Source: Halictus rubicundus
Lineage: Eukaryota; Arthropoda; Insecta; Hymenoptera; Halictidae
Direction of reading: 5' to 3'
DNA length: 64,000 bases
Assembly (NCBI RefSeq): GCF_050948215.1
Contig: NC_135153.1
Coordinates: 5,546,058 to 5,610,057 of the forward strand
Part shown: one piece after another, positions 1 through 11,639 of the stretch
Layout: the number at the start of each line of letters is the position of its first letter
Position numbering within the stretch: the stretch's first letter is position 1
Position numbers and translations under genes: made by a program
The notes under the pieces: model-generated
Told to the model about the DNA's origin: nothing
The model's database searches: none
What the model saw: the letters and a program-made list of their open reading frames with translations, nothing else

Positions 1-943
1 AAGAGTAACGAGAGATAGCGATGGAGATCGAGCGGGGAATATTTTAATAAAATCGTCAAAGTACCGCGCCGTTCCTATTCTCGCGGACGAGTATACATAA
101 GAATTGAAGCACCGTGGGCGCTGTGTGTTTTTCCGTCTCCGTTTCTTCGTTCTCCCCGGTCTATTTTTTCCTCGTCCCATGTTCCTTTTTTGATAAACAG
201 ACGAGGCCGCGAAGGGGAAGGAAAACGGGTCGACGAGACTTGTTTAAGCAAGAGTAAAAAATGTAGGATGTAGAGGAGGGCCGCGGGGAGGGTTGGGGGT
301 TGGGGGTGGGGGTGAGGGTGAGTAAGAAGGAACTCCGAAGAATAAATTATACATTCCAACTTATCCTGGTGCTCGGCTGCGTGCACGTGAGTTACAAAGT
401 TCCTCGAAAGATGCAACGACTGCAAAACGCTTCTCCCTTTTTTATGCAGCCTGATATACCCGCTCGTCCTTCCCAACCCTTCCGTCTAGCAGCGCTAGCA
501 GCTCGTTCAAGAAAGCTCGAGATGACGACCGGTAACAAGGAGACGGTTGAGGAGCAATATGCGCCGCATCAAGCGTGATAAATTGTTCAAGCGACCGTGT
601 TAAAGATTTATTTTTAAACACACGATACATACACACAGACGCGCACCGGCTGGATCCGAAAATCCGGTTCGAACGAAAAGTGAATTTTCGTGTAGAAACA
701 CGGAACTACGTTTGTTTCGTGTAAGGTCTTCTTTTGGCAGATATGTATCTTTGGAAAGTTCTTTGCAGCTCGCGTGTTCTTGCTTAGTACTGGAACGACC
801 TGTCAAAATTACGGATTTCGGATTCTTTGTTTTACATTTATTCAGGCTTTAAAGGTGCTCTCGAGAACACGTACTAGACACATTTATAGTAGTCTACCCT
901 ATAGCACGATAGAAAAGAACTGTTTAAAGAGACGGTATATATG
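1..943. other. non-coding DNA, no gene recognised
   Basis: Mixed-composition sequence with short open frames on both strands that overlap one another and resemble no known protein. The only notable structure is a G-rich run at 285-319, listed separately. Confidence 0.5.
285..319 (+). other. G-run cluster, possible G-quadruplex
   Basis: Six runs of three to five G separated by one to three bases lie within about 35 bp. This fits the usual G-quadruplex pattern of four or more G-runs with short loops. No gene is seen next to it, so a regulatory role is only a possibility. Confidence 0.5.
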
Positions 944-1157
944 TACACTACCGCTCAAAAGTATCCGGACAGTTGCGAAATATGTATTAGCATTGCATAA
1001 AAGTTATTGTCGATTTTTATTAGTTTCTTATGAAATATCTAACGTTTTAAATTAAAAATTACGTACGTGGAACTTGCCAATAGTACACTGAAATTAAATA
1101 CAAGATTCATCGACGTATCCACCGCGGAGTGACCGGATACTTTTGAGCGGCAGTGTA
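944..1157. mobile_element. Tc1-type MITE with about 27 bp terminal inverted repeats
   Basis: The left end reads TACACTACCGCTCAAAAGTA and the right end is its near-perfect reverse complement, TACACTGCCGCTCAAAAGTA. A TA dinucleotide sits at each end, as expected for Tc1/mariner target-site duplication. The 214 bp body has no transposase frame, so it is a non-autonomous copy. The terminal motif CGCTCAAAAGT is typical of Tc1-like elements. Confidence 0.8.
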
Positions 1158-3781
1158 CATATGTTGTGTGGCGGTATATGCACAAAATGTTGTTTGGGAA
1201 GACTGTACATTTACTGCCACAGAAGCTGCATGTATACAATCGCTTTAAACCATGAGTGTAGTGTTTTCATTTATACATATTTTATAAGAATACTCGTGCG
1301 ATGTCTTGTTATTTTTAAACGGCAGTACAAATTAGTCACTTTAGTCCTAAAGTGTGAACAATGTACAGACATATTAACCAAATTCTATTAGATAAACTTG
1401 AATTCATCTGAAGAGTATTAAAGAAAATATTCATTTTATATGACACCACAATTAATATGCAATTTTGCATATTAACTTTTACATATTAAATAAATTTTAT
1501 TCACAGGAATTCCTACGTCGAGTGTGATTCAATATTTTTAAATTACCAATTCAAATATACAAAAAATAATATTATCATGTAGCTACTTTCAATATAAGTC
1601 ATTCAGAAAATCGTTTAAAAATAGTACCAACAAAGATAATATTAACATATATTCTTAGTATATATGTTATCTGTTATACAGTTTACGTACCAATATATGT
1701 TAATATATTAATTTGTTCTTACTTAGATAAGCAATATACATTTATTTATCTGTTTTTAATATAATTAACGGACGAAATTGTTTAAAATTAGTACCAATGA
1801 ATGTGTTAGAAGAACTAAAAATAATCATTTTAAGAATATTTTAATTAACACACTTAAAGATAAGTTTCTTGGGAACCAAATTGGATAAGTTTAAAGTGCA
1901 AAGAGTTAAGTCGCGATTGTATTGGTAGAAAATATGTATAGAAGAATTTTTGAACAACCCAGAAGGTTGAAATTTTAAAAATGCTCGAAGTACTTCGATT
2001 CCTGCCTTTTTGCGAATACAGTGTGCTATATGAAAAAATGACTGCGATTTCGGGTACACCCAGTACATTCAACGCGTGCACAAAATCACGAAATCTGGAT
2101 TTATTGCACAAATCATACCAAGCGCGTCCATAAAATTGCGTGCATTTCAATTTCGGGCACCAATAAAATTCTGCAAAATTTTTACCGTATCGTGTAGGTG
2201 GAGGATGTGATTCTTGTTTGCGCAAAAAATATTGTTTATCTACCAACAAACGAAAGATTGAAATAAATTAAAACACACCGAATCTCGCTCAATGTTGCAA
2301 ACGGAAAGTATTGATCCAAAAATTGAATTATTCCCGATGTAACCCGAAATTAGATGTTGTCTACGATGTTTATATTGATTGAAATAGTGTTCGTCATACT
2401 TCACATCTTTAACACTAAACCTACCAAGCACAAAACTTATGCAAGTGAAACGTCTTATTTCTATAAGACGGAGAATGAATTTAATTAAACTTTGTACGAT
2501 TTTAATTATAATACGTGCTTAAATAAAGAAGTCAAGTCAGTAATTTCCTATCAAAACGTTTTTATAGTTTCAATAATTGTGACATAAGCAAGAAGGTATT
2601 GTGTTCAATTAATGCTGTCTTATAACAAGACTATTGATTTTTACGCAAAATAAAAATTGTCTGCATCAATTGCAAAACACAGGAGCCATTTTAAATTGAA
2701 AATGAGGTAAAATAATATCCTTCTAATCTTTTCCATAAAATAATGGAAAATACTATTAAATTTTGGAAAGATATTGAGTTACCCTAATGTGTGTTTTAAG
2801 AATTATTATTCTTAAGAATATGCACAGTAAGAATTTAGAAACAATGTAACGCATATGTAATATAAGCTACATGTCAAAATATTGTACTTGCCAAATAAAC
2901 CACTTGGTTTAAAGCAATAATAAATAAATAATAATATATACATATAAATGATTATGAATTAGTTATAACAGTATAAGCAACGAACTCTGAAAGTCAATAT
3001 TAATATAACTTGTTAAACTTTACAGTCGCTAGTGATATAAATATCGATGCCACTATAAATAAATGTAATTAAAAAAAATAAATTTTTGTTCATTATTCAC
3101 TACACAAAAAAAAAACACCCACCATTGACAGAAGGAACCACGAAATACGATCTACTTTGTACGACATTCTCAGCGGGATAAACAGTATGTTTGAAACAAT
3201 TTTTGGTATTTGCAGCCCTTTAAAAAATATTTGCTACCTTGCAATTTGGATACAACGTGTGCTCGGCGAAGCGGAATTCCACGCAGTGGCATGCTTTGAG
3301 GCACAGTTTAATCACGGCGAATATCACATTAAAAACTTTCGGATAGCTCAACCGATCGTTGTGCAACGTTCCTGTTTTGTTTTTTTTTCTTTTCCAGAGT
3401 TAGCGTATCTGCATACCTGAACGATTGAAACGAATGACCGACTCGCGAGTCGCGCGGCGGTTCGCCGAGGATTATAATGTAACGAGGACGTTGAAGTTTT
3501 AATCCTTGTCGCAACGCGGAACCGTGAGTTATATTTCCACACGGACTCTAATTATCGACAAAACGGACGACGTTTTAATTTATCAATACTGTGCGATGGG
3601 TGCACGCTTTTAGCGATGATATGGTTTGCTCGCAAGTACGACCCAGTTTCGGCGAGCTGATGCGCACCATCATCGAACGAACGGTGATAAAGGCAAAGTC
3701 CACGGGAAATCAAACATGTATCGGACGCGGAATAATCGAGTACCGTCAATTAATATAAAATACAACTTCAGCTTGCAGCAT
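1158..3781. other. AT-rich intergenic DNA
   Basis: Low-complexity AT-rich sequence with short palindromes, for example around 1640-1670. A possible piggyBac-type end, TTAACACTAAACCTACC, lies at 2409-2425, but no partner end was found. An unidentified open region at 1854-2431 is listed separately. Nothing else gene-like was seen. Confidence 0.45.
1854..2431 (-). pseudogene. unidentified open region, possible element remnant
   Basis: Two minus-strand frames follow each other (63 residues at 2240-2431 and 131 residues at 1854-2249), and a third frame is also open at 1841-2068. That much open sequence is unusual in such AT-rich DNA. I recognise no family, domain or catalytic motif. A possible piggyBac-type end at 2409 suggests transposon DNA, but it could equally be chance openness. 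Confidence 0.15.
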
Positions 3782-4001
3782 TTAACCCTTAAATGCACGA
3801 GTGGGGTCCGCAAAGGACCCCAGTGTTGGATTTTGTGTTAACATTTTTAGCCGCGCCATTTTTAGTTTACAGATAGTTTACAGAAATAAATTGTTGCTGT
3901 AATCAAAGTTAGCAAGGAATTAGGTAAGCGAGGTCCTCAATGGACCCCATGTACGCATTCATGTTCCTAATATTTAGTTTACGTATGCACTTAAGGGTTA
4001 A
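3782..4001. mobile_element. piggyBac-type MITE with TTAA ends
   Basis: TTAA at 3782-3785 and 3998-4001 flanks inverted ends: CCCTTAAATGCA on the left and TGCACTTAAGGG on the right. TTAA duplication with CCCT-type ends is the hallmark of piggyBac elements. Just inside each end a GGGGTCC / GGACCCC motif recurs. There is no transposase frame, so the copy is non-autonomous. Confidence 0.75.
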
Positions 4002-4240
4002 CCCTTCGCACTCGAAGCCATTCTAACTCCAAAACGAAACATACTTTCCGACCTAGAATATCTCCCTTCTATATATATATTTTTCATGTTGTACATACTA
4101 AAGTGGTGCAATTTACTCGTACAATACTGAAACGTTTAGTAATTTCTTAAATACAAACAAATCTAATAATGTAAATTTGAATAATGATACAGCAATTTTT
4201 AGTGACGCCTTACAGTCGTCGTTCGAGTGTTAACGGTTAA
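3998..4240. mobile_element. second piggyBac-type MITE, sharing a TTAA with its neighbour
   Basis: The left end TTAACCCTTCGCACTCGAAG starts in the same TTAA that closes the preceding MITE. The right end, read in reverse complement, is TTAACCGTTAACACTCGAAC and closes at 4237-4240. The interior is AT-rich and non-coding. Its ends differ from those of the neighbour, so it is a different family or subfamily. Confidence 0.6.
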
Positions 4241-4589
4241 AATAATGGGATAAAAAGAATCGAGTTTTCTTATGAGCAATATTATTAGATACTTGGTTTG
4301 CTGATAGATGATACTATTTTTCTATTCAAGCAAGCCATTTTTATTTCGCAATGATCGTCCGAAACATATTCAGGCACCTAATACGTCCTCGTCACCCGGT
4401 AAAGGCTTCGTGAAACAGATCCGCGGGTGTTCGGACGTACACCCCCCGAAATATCAGACGTCATAACAGCATCCCCGCGACGCGACGAATGAATTTCCCG
4501 AACGGGAAGAACAAAGCGCGGGTTCGCAGGAAGCTCGAGCGGCACGGCGCCGGACAAAGGCATAAAGCACCAAAACAGAAGAGAGCGAG

Positions 4590-4591
<2 letters not shown>

Positions 4592-4632
<41 letters not shown>

Positions 4633-4643
4633 AAGAAAGAGAG
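4592..4643. repeat. (GA)n microsatellite
   Basis: An almost pure GA run that degrades into GAAA units at its 3' edge. Confidence 0.95.
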
Positions 4644-5050
4644 AAAAATAAAACACACTCGATATCGAATTCAAAAACAAACCCTCGAACTAAACGACGC
4701 CCTCGAGTGTCCCCCGCAATTATCGCTCGAGGCCAAGGGTAGCTTGTTTTCCGGCGAGAAGTATCGCCGGCAATAAAGCTGGACACCCAGTACACGGGAT
4801 GATGTGTGCTCATTGGCTGAGCAGGCGGTCGGCAGGGGTTTGCGGGGGCGGAAAGTTTTGACGTTAAGCGACGGGGGAGCTCGCAGACAAACTTGAGCCT
4901 TCTATGAAAGGAACGACGAAGATGCACGGCCCTGGAGAGGCAACTGTGACAGAGCACGAGGAAGGGAGGGTTGCAACGAGAGATGGTGGAAAAGGAGAAG
5001 GAATAGGGCCTCTGTGCTGGGAAACCGGGAACGAGAAAGAACGAGTCAAG

Positions 5051-5105
5051 GAGCGAGAGAGAGAGAGAGCGAGAGAGATAGAGAAAGAGAGAGAGAGAGA
5101 GAGAG
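5051..5105. repeat. (GA)n microsatellite, interrupted
   Basis: GA dinucleotides with a few single-base interruptions. Confidence 0.9.
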
Positions 5106-6406
5106 CTCGAAGTAACCCGGATAGGGGATGAAGGGAGATGGGAAGAGAAGCACTTGACAAGAGAAAAGGAGCAACAGGGACGAGAAACACATAGTCGGTG
5201 TGTGTCGAGGCAACGAAGCCGGAGCTTGATGCGTCCCGGGATTGCAGCATGCACGAAAACGAAACGAACACTGCTGGAGCGGCAGAGACGGAGCCAGCTA
5301 GGCCAAGTAGATCCGAGGAGGATGGAGGTGGATGAAGGAGGACGGCGGAGAGTCGCGGAAGCGGGACGACACGACGCAGACCGAAGCGGGAAAGAACGAG
5401 GCGATGCAACGCGGACGAAAGAGGGAGAGAAGAAGATCGTGGCATCCGAGGCAGAAGGATGCAACGACTGTGTCCGAGCACGTCGTTAAAACCCGACCCG
5501 GGGCTACGGATTCCGAGTCGTCTACTGGAGCAGCCCCACTTCGGCATCCTCGACACCCTCGACACCCTCCAGCAGCGGCGGTCTATCGCCCGGTACTCGT
5601 TCGACTATTGTTTCGTCAAGTGCGACGTAAAAGACTCGAAGATCCGCCCATTGTACCGGCTATTAAGGCTGTTGTCTTGACGCTCTTTCTCTCCGTCTGT
5701 CACGGAGCCCGCGCCCGGCGATCGTCTCTTTCCCGCGAGATGCGAGATCGCAACCACGCGCGAGTCCGGTAAAGACCCCCGGCACAAACGGTTCCGCGCG
5801 AATTCAAAATTTATCCTCGGGTCACGTATCCGACAACCCCGCTATCGTCCTGCTACCACATCGCCGCGTCGGGGAGAAGCGAATTAGGGGACCGAGGGAC
5901 GGAGAAACGTTTCCGGATGAAACACCGTGCACCGGAAACCCCCGGCCCACTGTTGTCTTTGCCCGCGAATCCGTGTTTTGGCTCGCCCCAAACGCATTAG
6001 AGCCGGCGTCGCGGTTTCGCAAGGACTGCCAGGATCCTTGCGGGGGTAGCATGGTCCGGTTTATTCGAATAGCGGCGGGACGAATGATAACGGCATGTCT
6101 CGGATAGCACGTTACAGTCGATCCTTTTATACTAGGTTTGTCGCGCACGAAATTACCGACTCCAGAATGCAAATGTTATGAAACGTCTCCGTCAAGAAAT
6201 ACGGTGACGAGCAAAAGTGTAAACACACTTCGCTAATTTCACACGAAACGTGATAATACAACCTATTTTTCAATTGAATGATAAAGATTAGGTACTAATA
6301 ATCACAAAGTGAATAGCATAAACAAAACACAACTGTTTAGTTTCGTTAATATTAACAATATACGGAATATTTATCGAAAATAGGGATTGAAGATAATTTT
6401 TACTGT

Positions 6407-6850
6407 TTTGCACTTTAATTCTGCTCTTCGAAATAAAGCTTTAAATGAATATTTTGTCCATTTTTCTTTACTTCTTTGTACTGCTTCTACCCTGCGTGGC
6501 ATACTATCTATTTAATTTTTAATCATTTCCGGCTCAATGTTGTACCATGCTTGTTCTGTCCTTTTCCACAGTTCATGAACACCTGAAGGTGGATTGTCAT
6601 ATTTTGCTAGCCTTCTTTTCACAATTGACCACTTTTCGATTGGGTTCATATCTGGACTTTGTGCTGGCCACTTCATCGCAGAAAACTTTTGATTTCCTAG
6701 CCAGATTTTACTATCTTTGCAGTATGCTTAGGGTCACCGTCTTGTTGAAATACTACTTCATCTTCAGCAAATTCGATAGAATTAACAACAGAAGGTAAAT
6801 TATTTTGCAAAATATTTAAATAACGCTCTTTGCACATGATACCTTCTAGG
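6407..6850 (-). pseudogene. Tc1-like transposase, C-terminal half, broken
   Basis: Minus-strand translation gives the landmarks of a Tc1-family DDE transposase. FQQDGDPKHT, at 6721-6750, contains the second catalytic Asp. A frame-shifted MNPIEKW segment follows, containing the catalytic Glu. The tail is W-x-IEPE followed by SMPRRVEAVQRSK and WTKY. These segments lie in different frames and are separated by stops, so the copy is dead. The N-terminal DNA-binding half is missing; an F1-family fragment lies just upstream in the element's sense (6868-7013), perhaps marking the break. Confidence 0.8.
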
Positions 6851-6867
6851 GACCAACATACTTATGA

Positions 6868-7013
6868 GTAAAACAACACAACACGGGTCTACCCAGGGAT
6901 ATTTATCGGCTAGAAGATACTATTCTTTGATACACTGCCGAACGTAGAAAAGGACAGCGAAGCTTCGGAGACTTTTATCGGCTCGATAATTGGGACATAT
7001 ATCGAGTAAAGAC
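6868..7013. mobile_element. F1-family TA-flanked element, truncated copy
   Basis: It matches the F1 elements at 23694, 34564 and 37268 in the segments ACACGGGTCT, ATCGGCTAGAAGATACTA and CACTGCCGAACGTAGAAAAG. It ends with GGGACATATATCGAGTAAAG, the F1 right terminus. The left terminal repeat and most of the middle are absent. Confidence 0.65.
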
Positions 7014-8130
7014 TATTTCGTCAAAATGTAATGGTAAATAAATGCACTATTGTCCATGGTAAGCAAATTTCAAAAATAGAAATGACAATCTTGTAAGTGA
7101 ATAATATTAATAACCAGAAAATATACAATCAAGAAACTTAACTAATTAATTGACAGAATATGTTGATCATAATGGTGCTTACTGTAATCAATAAATTTTA
7201 TTTATAAAATAGTTGTTAAACGCTACTGGTAAAAATCGAACATTTCATATGCAGCTGCATATTACAACGCAATACATTAATGTCTTAATATACAGGACTC
7301 TCACACACTTGAAATCGGAATAACTTTTTTACAGTTGGATGAAACGACATCAATTTCTCTCCGAAGCCAAAAGTATTGATTCAGTAGATGATCCGAACTT
7401 TATTGTTTCATGAAAATATTAAAAATGTATTTTGTAGTTTCCCATAACTTCTACAGGGTGGGATGAAAAAATGTTATTTCATTTTTTCAATTTATTGTTA
7501 CATGCAGAATCATTCCGTGCCTGGTTGTACTAGAATTCCCTCCTACCCTGTATACATTCTGGCAATTTTATCGGAGTTGGTTAATTGCTTTGTAAGTTAT
7601 ACAAGGTGACGAAAATTGTAGTTAGAGGACGAAAGTAGTGAAAAATTGCAATTTTCGGATCTAAGGATCCATTAGAATGGCAGAGTGATCCCAATTACAA
7701 CATTCACTTCGATATAGTTAATAATTTAGTTTCAGTTAATGATTATTTAGCAACTTTTATTGTATTGGTAAATGTTATTCGATAATGAAATGGAGTTTTG
7801 CAAATTTTCTGCAACTTGAAAGTGAAGTTTCACTTTTAGTCGTTCTTTTCATAGAAAGACAATTGATTGAATTCAATGGAGCCTATTATAACGAAACGTA
7901 TTTTGAATTTCTTACATTTATTATCCTGCGAAAAAAGCACATAAGTTAAACCAAGTTTGTCGGCAGTTTTAAAGTGATTGATTTTCTATAGCGACTGCTA
8001 GGTTCATGCTGGAAACGTTCCCTTTTTTTTTTGTGTCTTCGATTTCAAGTGTGACCTATTTTTAGTTTATCGTCGAGTTAAATTTCCAATTAATCGATAC
8101 GTATCTAGAGTTCTAAATTCCTAATCAGAT
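7014..8130. other. AT-rich non-coding DNA with a dispersed-repeat fragment
   Basis: The stretch 7295-7660 resembles 52500-52850. Both share a segment like GGAATAACTTTTTTACA, a following GTAGATGA motif, and a later GAAAAATTGCAATTTTC. No open frame of interest was seen. Confidence 0.5.
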
Positions 8131-9010
8131 ATTTCGTGTTACGATCCCGACACGGCGTTTTGAGAAATTCAGTTACTGTGCACGAGTTTAACGAACAGGA
8201 TCCCCTTATCGTGCTTATACAGTCGGCGCGGCGAATTTATCTCTTCAATAAAAAAGTAGTTATTGGAAAGAGTATTTTTCCCATTTATACGGCAGCGAAA
8301 AAAAAAACAAGAATGAACGCCGGCTCGTAATTTACGTTTATTTTCGTCGTTGATTTACCGCGACGCCGATAATCGAATTCGAAAAGCGCCGGGGAAAGCG
8401 TTCGCGACACACGCGAGGCTAGGATACACCGCAATATATCAATGCAGCAGCCGGTAGAGCGGTGGGCCGTTTGTTTTGTACTAGTTACCTCTTTTCTCCG
8501 CATTCTTCCGACCATTTTGTCCCTCCCCATTAGTCCTCTTTCTGTCTGTGCCGTCCCCCCGCTTCCGTCCCGCTCTCGTCCCGCTCCGCTCCCGTTTTCT
8601 TCCCTTTTTATAATATCTAGGCGCAAATTGCACTTGGCGACGGTGCAATTGTTCCCCTTTATTTCCTTTGTGATGCACCGTAGGCACGAAATTGACATAA
8701 ACAGTAGCTCCATCCGCGTTTTCCCTCTAACCACCGTTTCCCCGTCTATCGTTGCTCCTCCCTCATTCGCGAAACCGTTCCAGCTTATAACAACAAATGA
8801 CCTGTTAAGGGAACGACCGGATAAAAACTGCTCTAAATTTCGGACGATCGCCGTTCTCGATCCGTCCTTGAGAACGTTTGCGAGATACACTCCGGGACGA
8901 AAAGATTGCACGCGGTATGATTCACACGATTTTCATTTATTTTTACATTGTAACTGTTTGCTTCTGTTATTTCAGGGTACGTTTGTAGACTCCAAGACTA
9001 AAAGGTAGGA
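8131..9010. other. GC-richer island, no gene recognised
   Basis: Frames of 188 (+) and 208 (-) residues overlap each other. Both are low-complexity and have no recognisable domain, so neither is called. It resembles the other GC-rich islands of the window. Confidence 0.4.
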
Positions 9011-9172
9011 CTCGTTGAAATTTACACGGTTTTCATTCGTTTTGACATTGCAGCTTAAACTTAAAAGTACTTGCCAACTAATTCGTGGCGCTCACAACGA
9101 AGCAATTGCAATTTTATTTTCGATCAAAGTCTTTCAACCGTCACATTAGAGATTGTCGAACTAATACTTTTA

Positions 9173-9597
9173 AGGGGGCCAGCAGGCATTTGGCCTTGAC
9201 TGTCGCGCAATGTTAGGCTGTGCCTTTTTTCTAGACATTTTACGTCTTAAATAAGTAAGTAATCAATTAAAAATGCATACCACCGTGTTTGTACATGTCT
9301 TTGCTACGTCTGTCCAGAGCCTTTTTTTCGATACGAACACTAAATCTCTCGAAATTAAGAGAATCTCTCTGCGGCAGCCATCTTGTGACGTCATACTTGC
9401 TTCAGAAAGCGAGTTTTCTGCCGAATATTACAAATTACTCCACGATGAGGTAGAAATTCGCAATTTGGGCTCTGGACAGACGTAGATTGGACTTTTAGGA
9501 AACACAAGTGACCACTTTTAAAACTGCTCATTGCAATATTGAAGCGTCAATTTGTCAAGATTTTGACCCTTGCAAGTTCATATACGTATATTGCAGA
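9173..9597 (+). mobile_element. F2 foldback element, copy A (one arm missing)
   Basis: It starts GGGGGCCAGCAGGCATTTGG and matches the F2 copy at 32234-32835 over its left arm and unique core, in reverse orientation. A 70-residue frame at 9273-9485 is identical at all but two positions to the frame at 32541-32753 in copy B. The right inverted arm is absent: similarity stops at about 9597, where a tandem array begins. Confidence 0.8.
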
Positions 9598-10963
9598 TTG
9601 TAAAATGGACTAAATGCATAGAAAGTTATGCATATTATTTTGGAGAATAGAATGTACTTTAGTCGTTTGTAAACAATCAATAAATTAACAAATAAAGGAC
9701 TACAAATTAATTTGTACCGTTAATAATATTGTAGTTACCCTTATCAATGTAGAACTATTTGTAATCAAGATTGGACATTGGAGTTTGATGAAATAATTGT
9801 AAAATGGACTACACATATGGAAAGTGACAGATCATTTTGAAGGTATTTGAGTTGACTATATACAATGAGAAAATTTTTTAGTAAATAACTACATACTAAT
9901 TTTTACACTTAATTATACTGTACTTATTTACCCTCATCAACTACTTGTAACACAGAATGTATAGAAAACAATGTATATTAGTCGTTTGTAAAAAATTAAT
10001 AAATTGACGACTAAAGCTCTACGAATTAATTTTTCTATTTAACAACATTGTATTCCCTCTCGTCAATGTGGAGGTGTTTAATAATCAAAATGGGACAGTG
10101 GAGATTAATGAACGACTTGTAAGATAGACTAAACACAGACACGCTTATTAATAGTCGGACACTTTTAAAAAGACGATAACTTTTTTAATATTGGACGATA
10201 CGACTTGGATTTTTTCGTGAAGTTAGAACAATTAGTTAACTACATGATGTATATAAAAAATTTGGTAAAATTGTGATTGGTCGGAATTAAATGGGATTAT
10301 AAAAAAGACACTTTTTAAAACCTTTTTATGTGAGCCTATATTAGTGGGCCCGACGTGGGCTGTTTTATGTGGGCCCAAAAACTTAAAAAATGCAGTTTGT
10401 AGATTTGCATCAATTATAAATATTTTGAAAATTTCATCAAAATCGGATGATGTGGAAAAAAACGACAGGCATTAAAAAACGTAACAATCAGATGCTAGCA
10501 TTTTCACCAACTTTAAACGTTTATAGCTCATTGCAACGTTGACCAATTTTGATGAAATTTTCAGAATACGTATAATTGATACAGACCTACAAGATGTATT
10601 TATTAAATTTTCAATATAAGCCCATCTAAAAAAGTTTTAAAAAGTGTCTTTTCTATTTTCTCATGTAATTCCGACCAATTGCAATTTTTCATACATGGTA
10701 AACTAATTGTTCTAATAGTGCCAAAAATCCAGATCGCATGGTCCACTATCAAAAAAGTTATCGTCTTTTTAAGAGTGTCCGAATATTAATAACAGTAACT
10801 GTACAAGAAAAATGGCGATCATTTTGGAGAATAAAATGTGTTGAAGTTGTTTGTAAACAATCAATAAATTGAGGGCTAACGGGCTACAAATTAATTTGTA
10901 TACGTAATAACATTGTATTTACCCTGATCATTGTGTAAGTGTTTGCAATCAAGATAGGGCTTC
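9597..10963. repeat. degenerate tandem array, about four units, split by a foldback
   Basis: Unit landmarks recur in order: TTGTAAAATGGACTA, AGTCGTTTGTAAACAATC, AATAAATT, CTACAAATTAATTTGTA, TTACCCT and ATCAATGT. Copies start near 9597, 9796 and 9960, with the last at about 10793-10963. Units are up to about 200 bp, and the second is shortened. The array is interrupted at 10145-10792 by an unrelated inverted-repeat element. No coding capacity. Confidence 0.65.
10145..10792. mobile_element. foldback element inserted in the tandem array
   Basis: Long inverted arms of roughly 150 bp (10145-10310 and 10640-10792) face each other. For example GGACACTTTTAAAAAGACGA on the left is matched by the reverse complement of the right end. 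Smaller inverted modules lie inside the arms (10375-10450 and 10540-10625). No transposase is encoded. Removing it restores adjacency of tandem units, which supports insertion. Confidence 0.7.
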
Positions 10964-11496
10964 GTTTTCGTATTATCTTGTGCATCCTTTGACACGGGAC
11001 GAGCACATTCGTGGGATTTCCCGGTGGAAACTCATCGAAACAGACCCGAAGAACGAAGGAGAAGCAAAGGCGAGCGGAGGTGGAGGGGTAAGGGATGGCT
11101 GTCGCAAATTGGCTGGGTAATCGATGCCGGTCTTGGGATTCCATCCTGAGATCAGGCCGTTGTACCGTTTAATTAGAATACGGCTGCCCCTGCTATGTCA
11201 AATGCCGGGGAGTCCCGGTCGAGCCGAGGAATCGACTTCTGGAGATTTTCATAGCCTTGGTTGATTGATCGATGGCCGCTGCAATTTTGTGCCAGTTTCT
11301 GCCGTCATCGCCCGTTTTATCCGTTATGATTGTACAGGGCCATCTAAAAGTGCAGAACCTTGGAAAACGTCGCACTGGTTTGTCGCGCCATTGTAAAACT
11401 TATTAGAATGTTTACACGGTTCTTCTTAATTTACACGTTGTTACAGCTAGCACGAAGTTCAACGGGATCAAAAAGGATTATATTCTACAGTCTTTC
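10964..11496. other. non-coding DNA, nothing recognised
   Basis: Moderate GC and only short overlapping frames without family resemblance. Confidence 0.4.
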
Positions 11497-11615
11497 TAAG
11501 AGGGGAACCTTGTATAAAATACAATAAGTGATCAGAGATATTCTTGTACGTTATTTTCAAAATAAAGTGAACGGTTGTATTGGGCGGAGCGGCTCAGGTA
11601 GTCGGGCTCAGATTG
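11497..11615. mobile_element. fragment of the TTAA-flanked element found at 46331-47137
   Basis: It begins AAGAGGGGAACCTTGT, like the terminus at 46331. It then jumps to a segment containing GATCAGAGATATTCTTGTAC and TTGTATTGGGCGGAGCGGCT, found in reverse complement near 46965-47035. The middle of the element is missing. Confidence 0.6.
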
Positions 11616-11639
11616 ATTTGAATTTCGTTTAAAAATAAA

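Larger units (their letters stand above)
4380..6180. other. GC-rich island with GA microsatellites, no gene recognised
   Basis: GC-rich sequence in which long frames are open on both strands, up to 336 residues on the minus strand. Their predicted proteins are low-complexity Ser/Leu/Arg or Glu/Arg stretches made by the GA/CT repeats. No domain, signal peptide or convincing splice structure was found. It could be a regulatory or promoter-like island. Confidence 0.4.

Noticed and set aside
4454..5565. Minus-strand frames of 336 and 233 residues
   Set aside because: Ser/Leu/Arg low-complexity products of GA/CT repeats, overlapping one another, with no domain or start context.
8285..9008. 208- and 188-residue overlapping frames
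   Set aside because: Opposed frames in a GC-richer block; neither shows a domain, splice structure or coding-like codon bias.
9597..10963. CRISPR-like array
   Set aside because: Units are long, degenerate and lack conserved short repeats with unique spacers; the genome is eukaryotic.
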